Part shown: positions 56,249 through 64,000 of the stretch, piece by piece
How the letters are laid out: every line of letters begins with the position of its first letter
How positions within the stretch are numbered: position 1 is the stretch's first letter
DNA from: Pseudoduganella violaceinigra DSM 15887
Lineage (GTDB): Bacteria; Pseudomonadota; Gammaproteobacteria; Burkholderiales; Burkholderiaceae_D
Direction of reading: 5' to 3'
NCBI RefSeq assembly: GCF_000425385.1
Contig: NZ_KE384360.1
Span: 192,196-256,195 of the forward strand
Length of the DNA: 64,000 bases
Made by a program: the position numbers and the translations under genes
The notes under the pieces: generated by a model
The model's database searches: none
The model's input: only the letters and a program-made list of their open reading frames with translations
Told to the model about the DNA's origin: nothing

Positions 56249-57316
56249 GTGAAAAGAACTTCGATGGCGGCGGCCATCGTGATGCTGCTGGCCGCCTATA
56301 GCAATGCGAACGCCCAATCCAATGCACAGGTATATGGCCTGCTGGATGTCGGCGTCGACATTTCTTCCGATTCCAAACCGGGCGGCGGCAGCATGTCCCA
56401 CGTCAGTTCCGGCGGCATGAATACATCGCGCTGGGGCATCAAGGGTTTCGAAGACCTGGGCGGAGGCCTGAAAGCCGTGTACCAGCTGGAAGGCGGCATA
56501 TTGATGGATACCGGCGCGCAGGACGGCAACCTGTTCAAGCGCCAGGCCAATGTGGGCCTGGAAGGCCGCTTCGGCCGCGTCGTCCTGGGGCGCTCCTTCA
56601 CCAGCGTGTACGACACTGTGATCCGCTTCGACCCGATGGGCTTTGCGCCTTACTACTCCTGGGCCACCGGCGGCAGCGCCACCTTGCCAAACAAATACGG
56701 CATGACCACCGGATTCGATAACCTGATCAAATACTCGGGCGAGAGCGGCGACTGGAAATACGGTTTCAGCTACGGCCTCGGCGAGCAGCAGGGCGGCAGT
56801 TCGGCCGACAGCGCGAAATACGCCGGTGCGGTCAGCTACCAGTCCGAATCGCTGGGCGGCATGTTCACGGTGGAGCGGATCAACGGCAATACGGTCGCCG
56901 CCACCGGTAACCGCGACGAAACGACGGCCTTCCATTTCGGCGGCTATTACGCCACCGGCGACGTCAAATTCTGGCTCGGCGGACGCACTTATAAGCAGGT
57001 GGCCGGCAAGGCAGCGCTGGCTGATATAAAAGGCAACACCTTATGGGCCGGCGTGGCGTACAAGCTGCAGCCGGAAGTGACGCTGACCGGCGCCGTGTAC
57101 CACATCGATGTGCGTAACGTTGCGGCGGGCAAGGATGCCGACCCGACGATGTACGTGGTGCGCTACCGCTACGCGGCCTCCAAGCGTACCGACCTGTATG
57201 CGACTGTCGCTTACACGAAAGCCAGGAACGGCCAGCTGGTCGGCCTGTCGCGCGATGACGCGGCTTTCGGCGACAGCCAGCATGGCGTAATGGTTGGCAT
57301 GCAGCACCGCTTCTGA
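56249..57316 (+). CDS. Gram-negative porin, OmpC/Omp32-like
   Basis: A 355-residue 16-stranded porin of the betaproteobacterial type: signal peptide (KRTSMAAAIVMLLAAYSNAN), first strand SNAQVYGLLDVGVDISS, GFEDLGGGLKAVYQLEGG, and C-terminal strand HGVMVGMQHRF ending in Phe. GTG at 56249 with GAGGAG upstream is the right start; the longer frame has no signal peptide. It begins the unit that also holds binding proteins and an ABC importer. Confidence 0.92.
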   Translation: MKRTSMAAAIVMLLAAYSNANAQSNAQVYGLLDVGVDISSDSKPGGGSMSHVSSGGMNTSRWGIKGFEDLGGGLKAVYQLEGGILMDTGAQDGNLFKRQANVGLEGRFGRVVLGRSFTSVYDTVIRFDPMGFAPYYSWATGGSATLPNKYGMTTGFDNLIKYSGESGDWKYGFSYGLGEQQGGSSADSAKYAGAVSYQSESLGGMFTVERINGNTVAATGNRDETTAFHFGGYYATGDVKFWLGGRTYKQVAGKAALADIKGNTLWAGVAYKLQPEVTLTGAVYHIDVRNVAAGKDADPTMYVVRYRYAASKRTDLYATVAYTKARNGQLVGLSRDDAAFGDSQHGVMVGMQHRF

Positions 57317-57329
57317 TAATAATGAAGCC

Positions 57330-58280
57330 ATGAAGATCCTGCCCATCATCTTCGCCACTGTCCTGCTGCTTGCGGGGCAGGCGCAGGCTGCGGAATGCAT
57401 CGTCCCGTCCAAGCCGGGCGGCGCGATGGACCTGACGTGCAAGCTGGCCCAGAAGGGACTGGCGACGGTGCCGGGCAGCCCATCCATGAAGCTGGTCTAC
57501 CGTCCGGGCGGGATCGGCGCCGTCGCGTGGCACTCGCTGGTGTCGCAGCGGCGCGCCGAGCCGAACACCCTGGTGGCGTTTTCCGGCGGTTCCTTGCTGA
57601 ATCTCGCGCAGGGCAAGTTCGGCAAGGCCAAGGCGGAGGACGTACGCTGGGTGGCGGCGCTGGGGGCCGACTACGGCATGATCGCCGTGCGCGCCGATTC
57701 GCCCTACAAGTCCCTGGCCGACCTGGTGGCGGCGCTCAAGCGCGATCCTGCCAAGGTGCTGATCGGCGTCAGCGGCACTATCGGCAGCCAGGACTGGCTG
57801 AAGGTGGCGATGCTGGTGCGCCTGGCAGGCCTGGATCCTAAAGTGCTGCGCTTCGTGGCGCTGGAAGGCGGCGGTGAATCCTTCACGGCGATGCAGGCCA
57901 ACTTTGTGCAGGTGGTGTCGGGCGATGCGTCCGAGGCCAGCCTGGCGGCCGCCGACGGCAAGATCCGCGTGCTGGCTGTGATGTCCGAGCAGCGCCTGCC
58001 GGGCGCGCTGGCCGCCGTGCCGACGGCGCGCGAGCAGGGCTACGACCTTGTCTGGCCGGTGATCCGCGGTGTGTGGATGGGCCCCCAGGTCGCCGACGCC
58101 GACTACCAGCACTGGGTCAGCACTTTCGAGCGCCTGATGGCCACGTCCGAATTCGCCAAGCTGCGAGCGGAGGCGGGACTTTACCCCTTTAGCCTGACCG
58201 GTCAGGCACTCAACCAGTACGTGCATAAAGCCGTGGACGACTACGGCAAACGCGCCAGCCAGCTAGGCCTGGTGCGCTGA
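57330..58280 (+). CDS. TctC-like tripartite tricarboxylate binding protein, unpaired
   Basis: A 316-residue binding protein of the TctC/Bug family: signal peptide (KILPIIFATVLLLAGQAQAA), the diagnostic VPSKPGGAMDLTC and the ligand-binding PGGIGAVAWHS, then GVSGTIGSQDWLK. Bug proteins bind carboxylates such as citrate. No TctA/TctB membrane genes are present here, so it may act as a sensor for the TctDE-type system or feed another transporter. 13 bp after the porin. Confidence 0.88.
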   Translation: MKILPIIFATVLLLAGQAQAAECIVPSKPGGAMDLTCKLAQKGLATVPGSPSMKLVYRPGGIGAVAWHSLVSQRRAEPNTLVAFSGGSLLNLAQGKFGKAKAEDVRWVAALGADYGMIAVRADSPYKSLADLVAALKRDPAKVLIGVSGTIGSQDWLKVAMLVRLAGLDPKVLRFVALEGGGESFTAMQANFVQVVSGDASEASLAAADGKIRVLAVMSEQRLPGALAAVPTAREQGYDLVWPVIRGVWMGPQVADADYQHWVSTFERLMATSEFAKLRAEAGLYPFSLTGQALNQYVHKAVDDYGKRASQLGLVR

Positions 58281-58309
58281 AACATCCCTCAAAAACCTAG
58301 GAGACACAA

Positions 58310-59395
58310 ATGATCAAGACGACCCTGGTGGCCGCCGCTGCCGGCCTGTTCGCGTGCAACGCATTCGCGCAAGCGCCTGCCGGTTATCCCGCCGATTACC
58401 CGAAGGTGATCGAGGCGGCAAAGAAAGAGGGCAAGCTGGTGGTGTACGGTGCCACCGACAGCAAGGCGGCGCAGCCGCTGATCCGCGACTTCAATGCCCT
58501 GTACCCCGGCATTACCGTCGAATACAACGACATGAATTCGACCGAAGTGTACAACCGCTTCATCTCCGAGATGGCGGCCGGCGGCAATACGGCCGACGTG
58601 ATGTGGTCTTCCGCGATGGACCTGCAGATGCGCCTGGCCTCCGACGGCTATGCGCTCAAGTACAAGTCGGTGGAAGCTTCGAAGATTCCGGGCTGGGCAA
58701 TCTGGGATGACCAGGCCTACGGCACCACGTTCGAGCCGGCCGCCATCGTCTACAACAAGCGCCTGGTCGACGCCAAGGAAGTACCGCAGACGCACGCCGA
58801 TTTCGTGAAGCTGATTCAGCAGCCGAAATTCAAGGACAAGGTCACCACCTACGACATCGAAAAATCCGGCGTCGGCTTCATGTTCATGACCCAGGATGCC
58901 AAGGAGTACGCAAAGTTCGCGGAATTGCAAGACGCCTTCGGCGAAGCCAAGGTGCGCGTGCAATCCTCGACCGGCACCATGATGGAGCGCATTTCGTCGG
59001 GCGAAAACCTGATTGGCTACAACGTGCTGGGTTCCTACGCCCTGGTGCGCGCCAAGAGCGATCCGTCGATCGGCGTGCAGCTGCCAAAGGACTACACGCT
59101 GGTGATGTCGCGCGTCATGTTCATCAACAAGGGCGCGAAGAACGTCAACGCAGCGAAGCTGTGGCTGGACTACTCCCTGTCGCACCGCGGCCAGACTATT
59201 ATCGCCAACGAATCGAAACTGTATGCGATCCGCGCCGATGTGAGTGGGGAAACCACCTCGTCCGACCTGGTCAAACAGATCGGCCAGGACAAGATCAAGC
59301 CGGTGCCTGTCCACCCGATCCTGCTGCAGTTCCTCGGCCCGCAGAAACGCATGGCCTTCCTGAAGCAGTGGAAAGAAACCGCCGGCAAGAAATAA
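58310..59395 (+). CDS. ABC importer substrate-binding protein, FbpA/AfuA-like
   Basis: A 361-residue periplasmic protein: signal peptide (LVAAAAGLFACNAFAQAPAG), then KEGKLVVYGATDSKAAQPLI, GNTADVMWSSAMDLQMRLAS and SGENLIGYNVLGSYALVR. It belongs to the Fe(III)/sugar-phosphate group (family 6/13). The paired Tyr of true iron FbpA proteins is not visible, so an iron-chelate, organic phosphate or carboxylate substrate is open. It precedes its permease by 10 bp. Confidence 0.85.
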   Translation: MIKTTLVAAAAGLFACNAFAQAPAGYPADYPKVIEAAKKEGKLVVYGATDSKAAQPLIRDFNALYPGITVEYNDMNSTEVYNRFISEMAAGGNTADVMWSSAMDLQMRLASDGYALKYKSVEASKIPGWAIWDDQAYGTTFEPAAIVYNKRLVDAKEVPQTHADFVKLIQQPKFKDKVTTYDIEKSGVGFMFMTQDAKEYAKFAELQDAFGEAKVRVQSSTGTMMERISSGENLIGYNVLGSYALVRAKSDPSIGVQLPKDYTLVMSRVMFINKGAKNVNAAKLWLDYSLSHRGQTIIANESKLYAIRADVSGETTSSDLVKQIGQDKIKPVPVHPILLQFLGPQKRMAFLKQWKETAGKK

Positions 59396-59405
59396 GGAGC
59401 CGCAA

Positions 59406-61181
59406 ATGACTACCGCGACTTTGCAGGGGACGGGCCGCATGGGCTTCAACTGGCCGCGCTGGGTGGTGGCAACGCTGACTTGCCTTGCCATCTTCCTGCC
59501 GCTGTTCCTGATCTTTTACCAGAGCTTCCTGTCGGCGCCGTTCTTCATGCCCGCCAAGGAAGTGGGGCTGGACGCCTTCCGTTTCATTTTCGACGACCCT
59601 GACTTTGCCATCGCATTCAAAAACGGCATGCTGCTGGCAGCCGGCCTGGCGGCAATCGCCGTTCCGCTGGGCGGCATGCTGGCCTTCCTGATGGTGCGCA
59701 CCGACCTGCCGGGGCGCGGCTGGATCGCCCCGCTGCTGCTGGTGCCGATCTTCGTCTCGCCGATGGTGATGGGCTTCGGCTACGTGGTGTCAATGGGGCC
59801 GGTGGGCTTTTATTCGACCTGGGTGAAAGACCTGGTCGGCTTCATTCCCTGGAATGTGTACTCTTTTAGCAGCATTGTGGTGATCGCCGGCCTGACCCAC
59901 GTGCCGCACGTCTATCTGTATGCGTCGTCCGCGCTGAAAAGCCTCGGCTCGGACGTGGAGGAGGCGGCGCGGGTGGCTGGCGCCTCGCCGCTGCAGGTGA
60001 TGTTCAATGTGTCGCTGCCGATGATCATGCCGGCGCTGGCGTATGCGGGCGTACTGGTGTTCTTCCTTGGCTTCGAAGTCTTCGGCCTGGTGCTGGTGCT
60101 GGGCGACCCGGAAGGCCACCTGGTGCTGCCGACCTACCTGTACAAGCTGACCAACAAGCTGGGCACCCCGTCCTATCACCTGATGGCCGCGGTGGCGGTG
60201 TGCCTGGTGGCGGTGACGATGCCGCTGGTGATGCTGCAGCGCTGGCTGCTCAAGTCGGCCAGCAAATACGTGTCGATCAAAGGCAAGGGCGCGCGCAGCA
60301 AGGCGCTTCCGCTGGGGCGCTGGAAATGGCTGGCGTTCGCGGTGCTGGGGGCATGGCTGCTGCTCACGGTGGTCATGCCGATTTCCGGCATTGCGCTGCG
60401 CTCCTTCGTGCAATACTGGGGCGAGGGCGTCAAGCTGGCGGACGTACTGACGCTGCAGCACTTCCGCGACATCTTCGAACAGCCTGCGCTGATCCGCGGC
60501 ATCGTCAACACGGTGCTGATCGGCGTGATCGGCGGCGGCCTGGCGATCTTCTGCTACAGCTTTATCGCGCTAGCCATGCACCGCAAACCGGATCTGCTGA
60601 CCCGCATCCTGGACTACAGCGTGCTGGTGCCGCGCGCTATTCCGGGCCTGCTGGCGGGCCTGGCATTCCTGTGGGTGTTCCTGTTTGTGCCAAGCTGGCT
60701 GGATGGCATGCTCAAAGGCTCCGGCAGCGGCCTGGCGTTGTGGCTACAGGAAAACGCGATCCCGGCGCTGCGCAGCCTGCGCACCACCATCTTCGCGGTG
60801 TGGCTGGCTTACTCCGTGGTGTGGATGGCGTACGGCATGCGCCTGATTTCCACCGCCTTGCTGCAAGTCGGCCCGGAGCTGGAGGAGGCCGCCCGCGCGG
60901 TGGGCGCCCGGCGTGGCCAGGTAACGCGCGACGTGACCCTGCCGCTGATCAAGTACGGCCTGCTGGGGGCATGGCTGATGATTTTCCTGATCTTCGAACG
61001 CGAATATTCGACCGGCGTGTACCTGCTTTCGCCGGGCACGGAAGTGATCGGCGCGCTGATCGTGTCGCTGTGGGCGGGCGGTTCGACCGACCTGGTGGCG
61101 GCACTGTCCTTTATCAATATCACCCTGGTCGGCATCGGCCTGGGCATTGCCTTGCGCTTCGGCGTCAAGCTGCATAACTGA
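59406..61181 (+). CDS. ABC importer permease, FbpB-like fused double module
   Basis: A 591-residue permease with 12 or so helices in two similar halves. Each half carries an EAA loop: SLGSDVEEAARVAGASPLQV near residue 180 and VGPELEEAARAVGARRGQVT near 495. The doubled form is typical of the FbpB/AfuB family. It lies between the binding protein and the ATPase. Confidence 0.9.
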   Translation: MTTATLQGTGRMGFNWPRWVVATLTCLAIFLPLFLIFYQSFLSAPFFMPAKEVGLDAFRFIFDDPDFAIAFKNGMLLAAGLAAIAVPLGGMLAFLMVRTDLPGRGWIAPLLLVPIFVSPMVMGFGYVVSMGPVGFYSTWVKDLVGFIPWNVYSFSSIVVIAGLTHVPHVYLYASSALKSLGSDVEEAARVAGASPLQVMFNVSLPMIMPALAYAGVLVFFLGFEVFGLVLVLGDPEGHLVLPTYLYKLTNKLGTPSYHLMAAVAVCLVAVTMPLVMLQRWLLKSASKYVSIKGKGARSKALPLGRWKWLAFAVLGAWLLLTVVMPISGIALRSFVQYWGEGVKLADVLTLQHFRDIFEQPALIRGIVNTVLIGVIGGGLAIFCYSFIALAMHRKPDLLTRILDYSVLVPRAIPGLLAGLAFLWVFLFVPSWLDGMLKGSGSGLALWLQENAIPALRSLRTTIFAVWLAYSVVWMAYGMRLISTALLQVGPELEEAARAVGARRGQVTRDVTLPLIKYGLLGAWLMIFLIFEREYSTGVYLLSPGTEVIGALIVSLWAGGSTDLVAALSFINITLVGIGLGIALRFGVKLHN

Positions 61182-61191
61182 GACCACGATC

Positions 61192-62271
61192 ATGAAACGA
61201 GACCTCAAAATGAACGAACTCTCCGTCGACGACCTGCACCTGGACTATGGCAGCGGCGCCCACGCCAACCCGATCCTGAAGGGCGTTTCCATGCACCTGC
61301 AGAAGGGGGAAGTGGTGGCGCTGCTGGGCCCTTCGGGCAGCGGCAAGACCACGCTGCTGCGCGCCGTGGCTGGGCTGGAGAGCCCGCGCCTGGGTTCCAT
61401 CGACATCGGCGACCGCCGTGTATTCGACGGCGGCCGGAAATTCGACATGCCGGCGGAGCAGCGCAACCTGGGCCTGGTGTTCCAGTCCTATGCACTGTGG
61501 CCGCACAAGACCGTAGCGGAAAACGTGGCCTATGGCCTGAAGCTGCGCAAGATGAACAAGGAGGAAATCGGCCGCCGCGTCAGTGAAGTCCTGAAGCAGC
61601 TGGGCCTGGGCCATCTGGGCGAGCGCTTCCCGCACCAGCTTTCCGGCGGCCAGCAGCAGCGCGTCGCGATTGCGCGCGCACTGGTGTACAACCCGCCCGT
61701 GATCCTGCTGGACGAACCGCTGTCCAATCTTGACGCCAAGCTGCGCGAGGAAGCGCGCGCTTTCCTGCGCGAGCTGATCGTGCGCCTTGGACTGTCGGCG
61801 CTGATGGTGACCCACGACCAGGACGAGGCAATGGCAATTTCGGACCGCATCCTGCTGCTCAATAACGGCAAAATCGAACAGCAAGGTACGCCGCAGTCGA
61901 TGTACGAAACGCCGGAGACGCTCTTTACGGCCGAATTCATGGGCAGTAACAACCGTTTGCCCGGAACGCTGGTGAGCCGCGATGGCGACAAGGTGGTGAT
62001 CGAAGTTGCCGGCACCAGGCTGCAGGCGACGGCGCGCGGCAAGGGCGGCGAGACGATTGCCCCGCTGATCCGCGTGGAAGAAGTGCGTGTCAACAGTAGC
62101 CAGGCGGAGAATTCGCTGCAGCTGGCGCTGTCCACCTGCATGTACCTTGGCGACCGATGGGAATGCCTGTTCAAGCGCGGTGACATCAGCGTGCGCGCCC
62201 ATTCCAAGTTCCGCCTGCAGGATGGCCAGTACTGGCTGCAGCTTCCGGCCGATAAGCTGTGGGTTTTCTAA
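61192..62271 (+). CDS. ABC importer ATPase, FbpC/PotA-like
   Basis: A 359-residue ATPase: Walker A LLGPSGSGKTTLLRAVAGLE, Q-loop VFQSYALWPHKTVAENVAYG, signature QLSGGQQQRVAIARALVYNP, Walker B VILLDEPLSNLDAK, H-loop LMVTHDQDEAMAIS. The C-terminal 110 residues are a TOBE-like regulatory domain. The start is the ATG at 61192 (a later ATG at 61210 is possible). It overlaps the AbrB-type gene by 13 bp. Confidence 0.9.
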   Translation: MKRDLKMNELSVDDLHLDYGSGAHANPILKGVSMHLQKGEVVALLGPSGSGKTTLLRAVAGLESPRLGSIDIGDRRVFDGGRKFDMPAEQRNLGLVFQSYALWPHKTVAENVAYGLKLRKMNKEEIGRRVSEVLKQLGLGHLGERFPHQLSGGQQQRVAIARALVYNPPVILLDEPLSNLDAKLREEARAFLRELIVRLGLSALMVTHDQDEAMAISDRILLLNNGKIEQQGTPQSMYETPETLFTAEFMGSNNRLPGTLVSRDGDKVVIEVAGTRLQATARGKGGETIAPLIRVEEVRVNSSQAENSLQLALSTCMYLGDRWECLFKRGDISVRAHSKFRLQDGQYWLQLPADKLWVF

Positions 62272-63317
62272 GTAAGCACCGCGGCTTCCTGCAGGCGTTG
62301 GCGGCCGGCTTGCTGGCCGCATCGTTTTGCCGCTGGCTTGATACGCCGCTGCCCTGGTTGATCGGCCCCTTGTTTGCCAGCGCCGCCTTGCGCATGGCGG
62401 GTGCGGACCTGCGCTGTCCGGTGGCGGCGCGCGCCGCCGGACAGTGGGCGATCGGCACGGTGCTAGGGTTGTATTTCACGCCTGCGGTTTTGGCGGTGGT
62501 GGCGGCGCGTGCAGGCTATATCGCGGCGGCGCTGGCATTTGCGCTGGCGCTGGGCGCGTTGTGCGCCTGGCTGCTCAAGCGGCTGGCCGGCGTCAGTACG
62601 GCCACGGCCTTTTTCGCGATGGCGCTGGGCGGAGCCTCGGAAATGGCGGTGCAGGGGGAGCGGCACGGGGCGGAAGCGCAGCACGTGGCTGCGGCGCAGG
62701 GCGTGCGGCTGATGATGGTGGTGAGCTTCCTGCCCTTTGTCCTGCGCTATTGGAGCGGGCATGGCATGCCGCCGTCCGGGCTGTCGACGTTGGCGCTCCC
62801 TGCGCAAGGCCCGGCCGGTGCGGCGGCCTTACCGGCTTTTGCCATGCTGGCGGCGGCAAGCTGCGCTGCGGGTTGGCTGTTGTGGCGGTGCGCAATGCCA
62901 AACGCCTGGGTGCTCGGACCCTTGTTTGCAGCGGCGCTGCTGGCGGCTGCCAAAGCGCCGGTCGGCGGCGTGCCTGAATGGATGGTGCGCGCCGGCCAGC
63001 TCTGTATCGGGCTGTCCCTTGGGACGCGCTTCACCCCCGGCTTCCTGCACGCCGCGCCGCGCTATATGGCGGCCGTGGGCGCGTGCACCGCGATGGCACT
63101 GGGGCTGGCGGCGCTATTCGGTTTGGCGCTGGCGACATGCGGCGGCCTGCATCCGGCGACCGCAATGCTGGCAACATCGCCTGGCGGAATCGCCGAAATG
63201 GCGCTGACCGCCCGCGCCCTGCATGCCGAGGTGCCCGTGGTGACCGCCTTCCATGTGTGCCGGATGGTGGTGTTGGTGCTGGCGGTGGGACCGGTATTTC
63301 GAAATCTGCTACGTTGA
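62259..63317 (+). CDS. AbrB-family membrane protein (AmoA-like regulator fold)
   Basis: A 352-residue protein with about ten helices in two repeats: WLDTPLPWLIGPLFASAALR in the first and WRCAMPNAWVLGPLFAAALL in the second, each with a GPLFA turn, and TSPGGIAEMALTARAL near residue 310. The AbrB/YuiF group (often called ammonia monooxygenase) is of unknown transport role. GTG start inside the ATPase gene, so it belongs to the same unit. TctB/A are absent; it may supply or replace a membrane part. Confidence 0.78.
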   Translation: MGFLSKHRGFLQALAAGLLAASFCRWLDTPLPWLIGPLFASAALRMAGADLRCPVAARAAGQWAIGTVLGLYFTPAVLAVVAARAGYIAAALAFALALGALCAWLLKRLAGVSTATAFFAMALGGASEMAVQGERHGAEAQHVAAAQGVRLMMVVSFLPFVLRYWSGHGMPPSGLSTLALPAQGPAGAAALPAFAMLAAASCAAGWLLWRCAMPNAWVLGPLFAAALLAAAKAPVGGVPEWMVRAGQLCIGLSLGTRFTPGFLHAAPRYMAAVGACTAMALGLAALFGLALATCGGLHPATAMLATSPGGIAEMALTARALHAEVPVVTAFHVCRMVVLVLAVGPVFRNLLR

Positions 63318-63353
63318 TTACTTTTTCTATTGAAGTATTATATTGCGATACTT
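63314..63353 (+). promoter_or_regulatory. possible promoter and inverted repeat before the MFS gene
   Basis: TTGATT (63314-63319), 16-bp spacer, TATTAT (63336-63341) is a fair sigma-70 promoter. AAGTAT (63333-63338) and ATACTT (63348-63353) form an inverted repeat around it, and ACATACTGTATGT (63381-63393) is a further perfect palindrome. The region is AT-rich. Confidence 0.45.
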
Positions 63354-63425
63354 TGACGAGTCGAGTTGAGCGGATTGCCGACATACTGTATGTTGTCAGC
63401 AATTTCACTATTCCTGTGACGCAAC

Positions 63426-64000
63426 ATGAGCCATCCTAGCCAGTTCGACCTGCTGAAACAGCGTCGTTTTGCCCCTTTCTTCTGGACGCAGTTTCTCGGC
63501 GCGTTCAACGACAACCTGTTCAAGACCGCCCTGGTCGTGGCGCTGGCATTCAACGCCACCAGCTGGACCGATCTGCCGCCGTCGCTGATCACCAATCTGG
63601 TACCCGGCCTCTTTATCCTGCCCTATGTATTGTTCTCCGCCACTTCCGGCCAAATCGCCGAAAAGGTGGAGAAGAGCATGCTGGCGCGTTTCATCAAATG
63701 GCTGGAGATCGGCATCATGGGCGTGGCCGCGATCGGCTGGTTCACGCATACCCTGGCGCTGCTGATGATTGCTGTATTCGGCATGGGGATGCACTCCACG
63801 CTGTTCGGCCCTGTTAAATATGCGTACATGCCGCAGCACCTGAAGTCGGAAGAACTCACCGGCGGCAACGGCATCGTCGAAATGGGTACCTTTGTCGGCA
63901 TCCTGCTTGGCCAAGTGTTCGGCGCCATCATTGTCAACTACCAGCCGAACGGCATTATCTGGCTGGCGGTGGCGACCGTCGGTTTCGCCGTGCTTGGCCT
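63426..64000 (+). CDS. LplT-like MFS transporter, N-terminal part
   Basis: The gene runs off the window; 191 codons are visible. The start SHPSQFDLLKQRRFAPFFWT with FLGAFNDNLFKTALVVALAF is typical of the lysophospholipid flippase LplT and the MFS part of Aas-like proteins. GMGMHSTLFGPVKYAYMPQH and GGNGIVEMGTFVGILLG follow. It flips lysophospholipids for re-acylation, often with an Aas-type acyltransferase downstream. The ATG at 63426 gives the family N-terminus; no clear ribosome site precedes it. Confidence 0.85.
   Translation, partial: MSHPSQFDLLKQRRFAPFFWTQFLGAFNDNLFKTALVVALAFNATSWTDLPPSLITNLVPGLFILPYVLFSATSGQIAEKVEKSMLARFIKWLEIGIMGVAAIGWFTHTLALLMIAVFGMGMHSTLFGPVKYAYMPQHLKSEELTGGNGIVEMGTFVGILLGQVFGAIIVNYQPNGIIWLAVATVGFAVLG

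Noticed and set aside
63387..63401. LexA box before the MFS gene
   Set aside because: CTGTATGTTGTCAG lacks the ACAG half at the right spacing, unlike the exact boxes at lexA.

Overview
The window looks like chromosome of an Oxalobacteraceae betaproteobacterium of the Massilia / Duganella / Janthinobacterium type. This is inferred from high GC with strong GC3 bias, the rpsF-priB-rpsR-rplI-dnaB order, a proteobacterial LexA with CTGT-N8-ACAG boxes, a QseE/QseG/QseF (GlrK/GlrR) trio, and TctDE-type regulators next to a Gram-negative porin and a TctC-like binding protein. I saw no insertion sequence, CRISPR array, prophage, rRNA or convincing intact tRNA. Two decayed genes and one odd intergenic patch are the only signs of genome erosion.

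Layout. 1-5.9 kb: end of a PLP-dependent Cys/Met enzyme gene, an M61-like exported peptidase, a MetX-like exported hydrolase, a glutathione S-transferase coupled to lexA, a small membrane protein and a decayed Rpn/DUF4351 gene. 5.9-9.0 kb: ribosomal/primosome operon (rpsF, priB with an apparent CTG start, rpsR, rplI), a terminator, then dnaB. 9.0-14.1 kb: PhoU-like protein plus PiT phosphate transporter, an XRE-cupin regulator overlapping a double GNAT protein, and a GAF-GspE-like ATPase with degenerate motifs. 14.2-21.0 kb: copper section (copA, cueR, copZ) with two promoters of CueR type, interleaved with a TauE/SafE permease, an azoreductase, a LysR regulator and a second GST. 21.0-23.7 kb: DUF4349 lipoprotein / ATP-grasp / VOC operon and a LysR pseudogene. 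23.8-29.4 kb: PIN-PhoH ATPase, PrxQ peroxiredoxin, Mth938-type protein, alaA and hom.

29.6-47.4 kb is the most striking region: a complete aryl polyene (APE) pigment cluster of 21 genes, nearly all overlapping or abutting. It encodes a chain-length factor, acyltransferases, two acyl carrier proteins, a membrane protein, a fused AMP-ligase/dehydratase, a methyltransferase, a glycosyltransferase, an aromatic ammonia-lyase (likely de novo starter supply), a thioesterase, a LolA-like carrier, an MMPL exporter, a DUF3261 lipoprotein, KS-DH-KR-KS, two exported accessory proteins and a dedicated phosphopantetheinyl transferase.

47.4-52 kb: a BON-domain periplasmic protein facing the glrR-qseG-glrK operon. 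The BON gene has a textbook sigma-54 promoter and two TGTC-N10-GACA sites matching the GlrR consensus, so it is probably the local target of this two-component system. 51.4-54.1 kb: TonB divergent from a NarL-type response regulator and its NarX-like kinase, with two matching dyads between them. 54.0-63.3 kb: TctE/TctD-type two-component genes divergent from a porin, a TctC-like binding protein without TctA/TctB, a three-gene FbpABC-like ABC importer and an AbrB-type permease. The window ends inside an LplT-like MFS gene.
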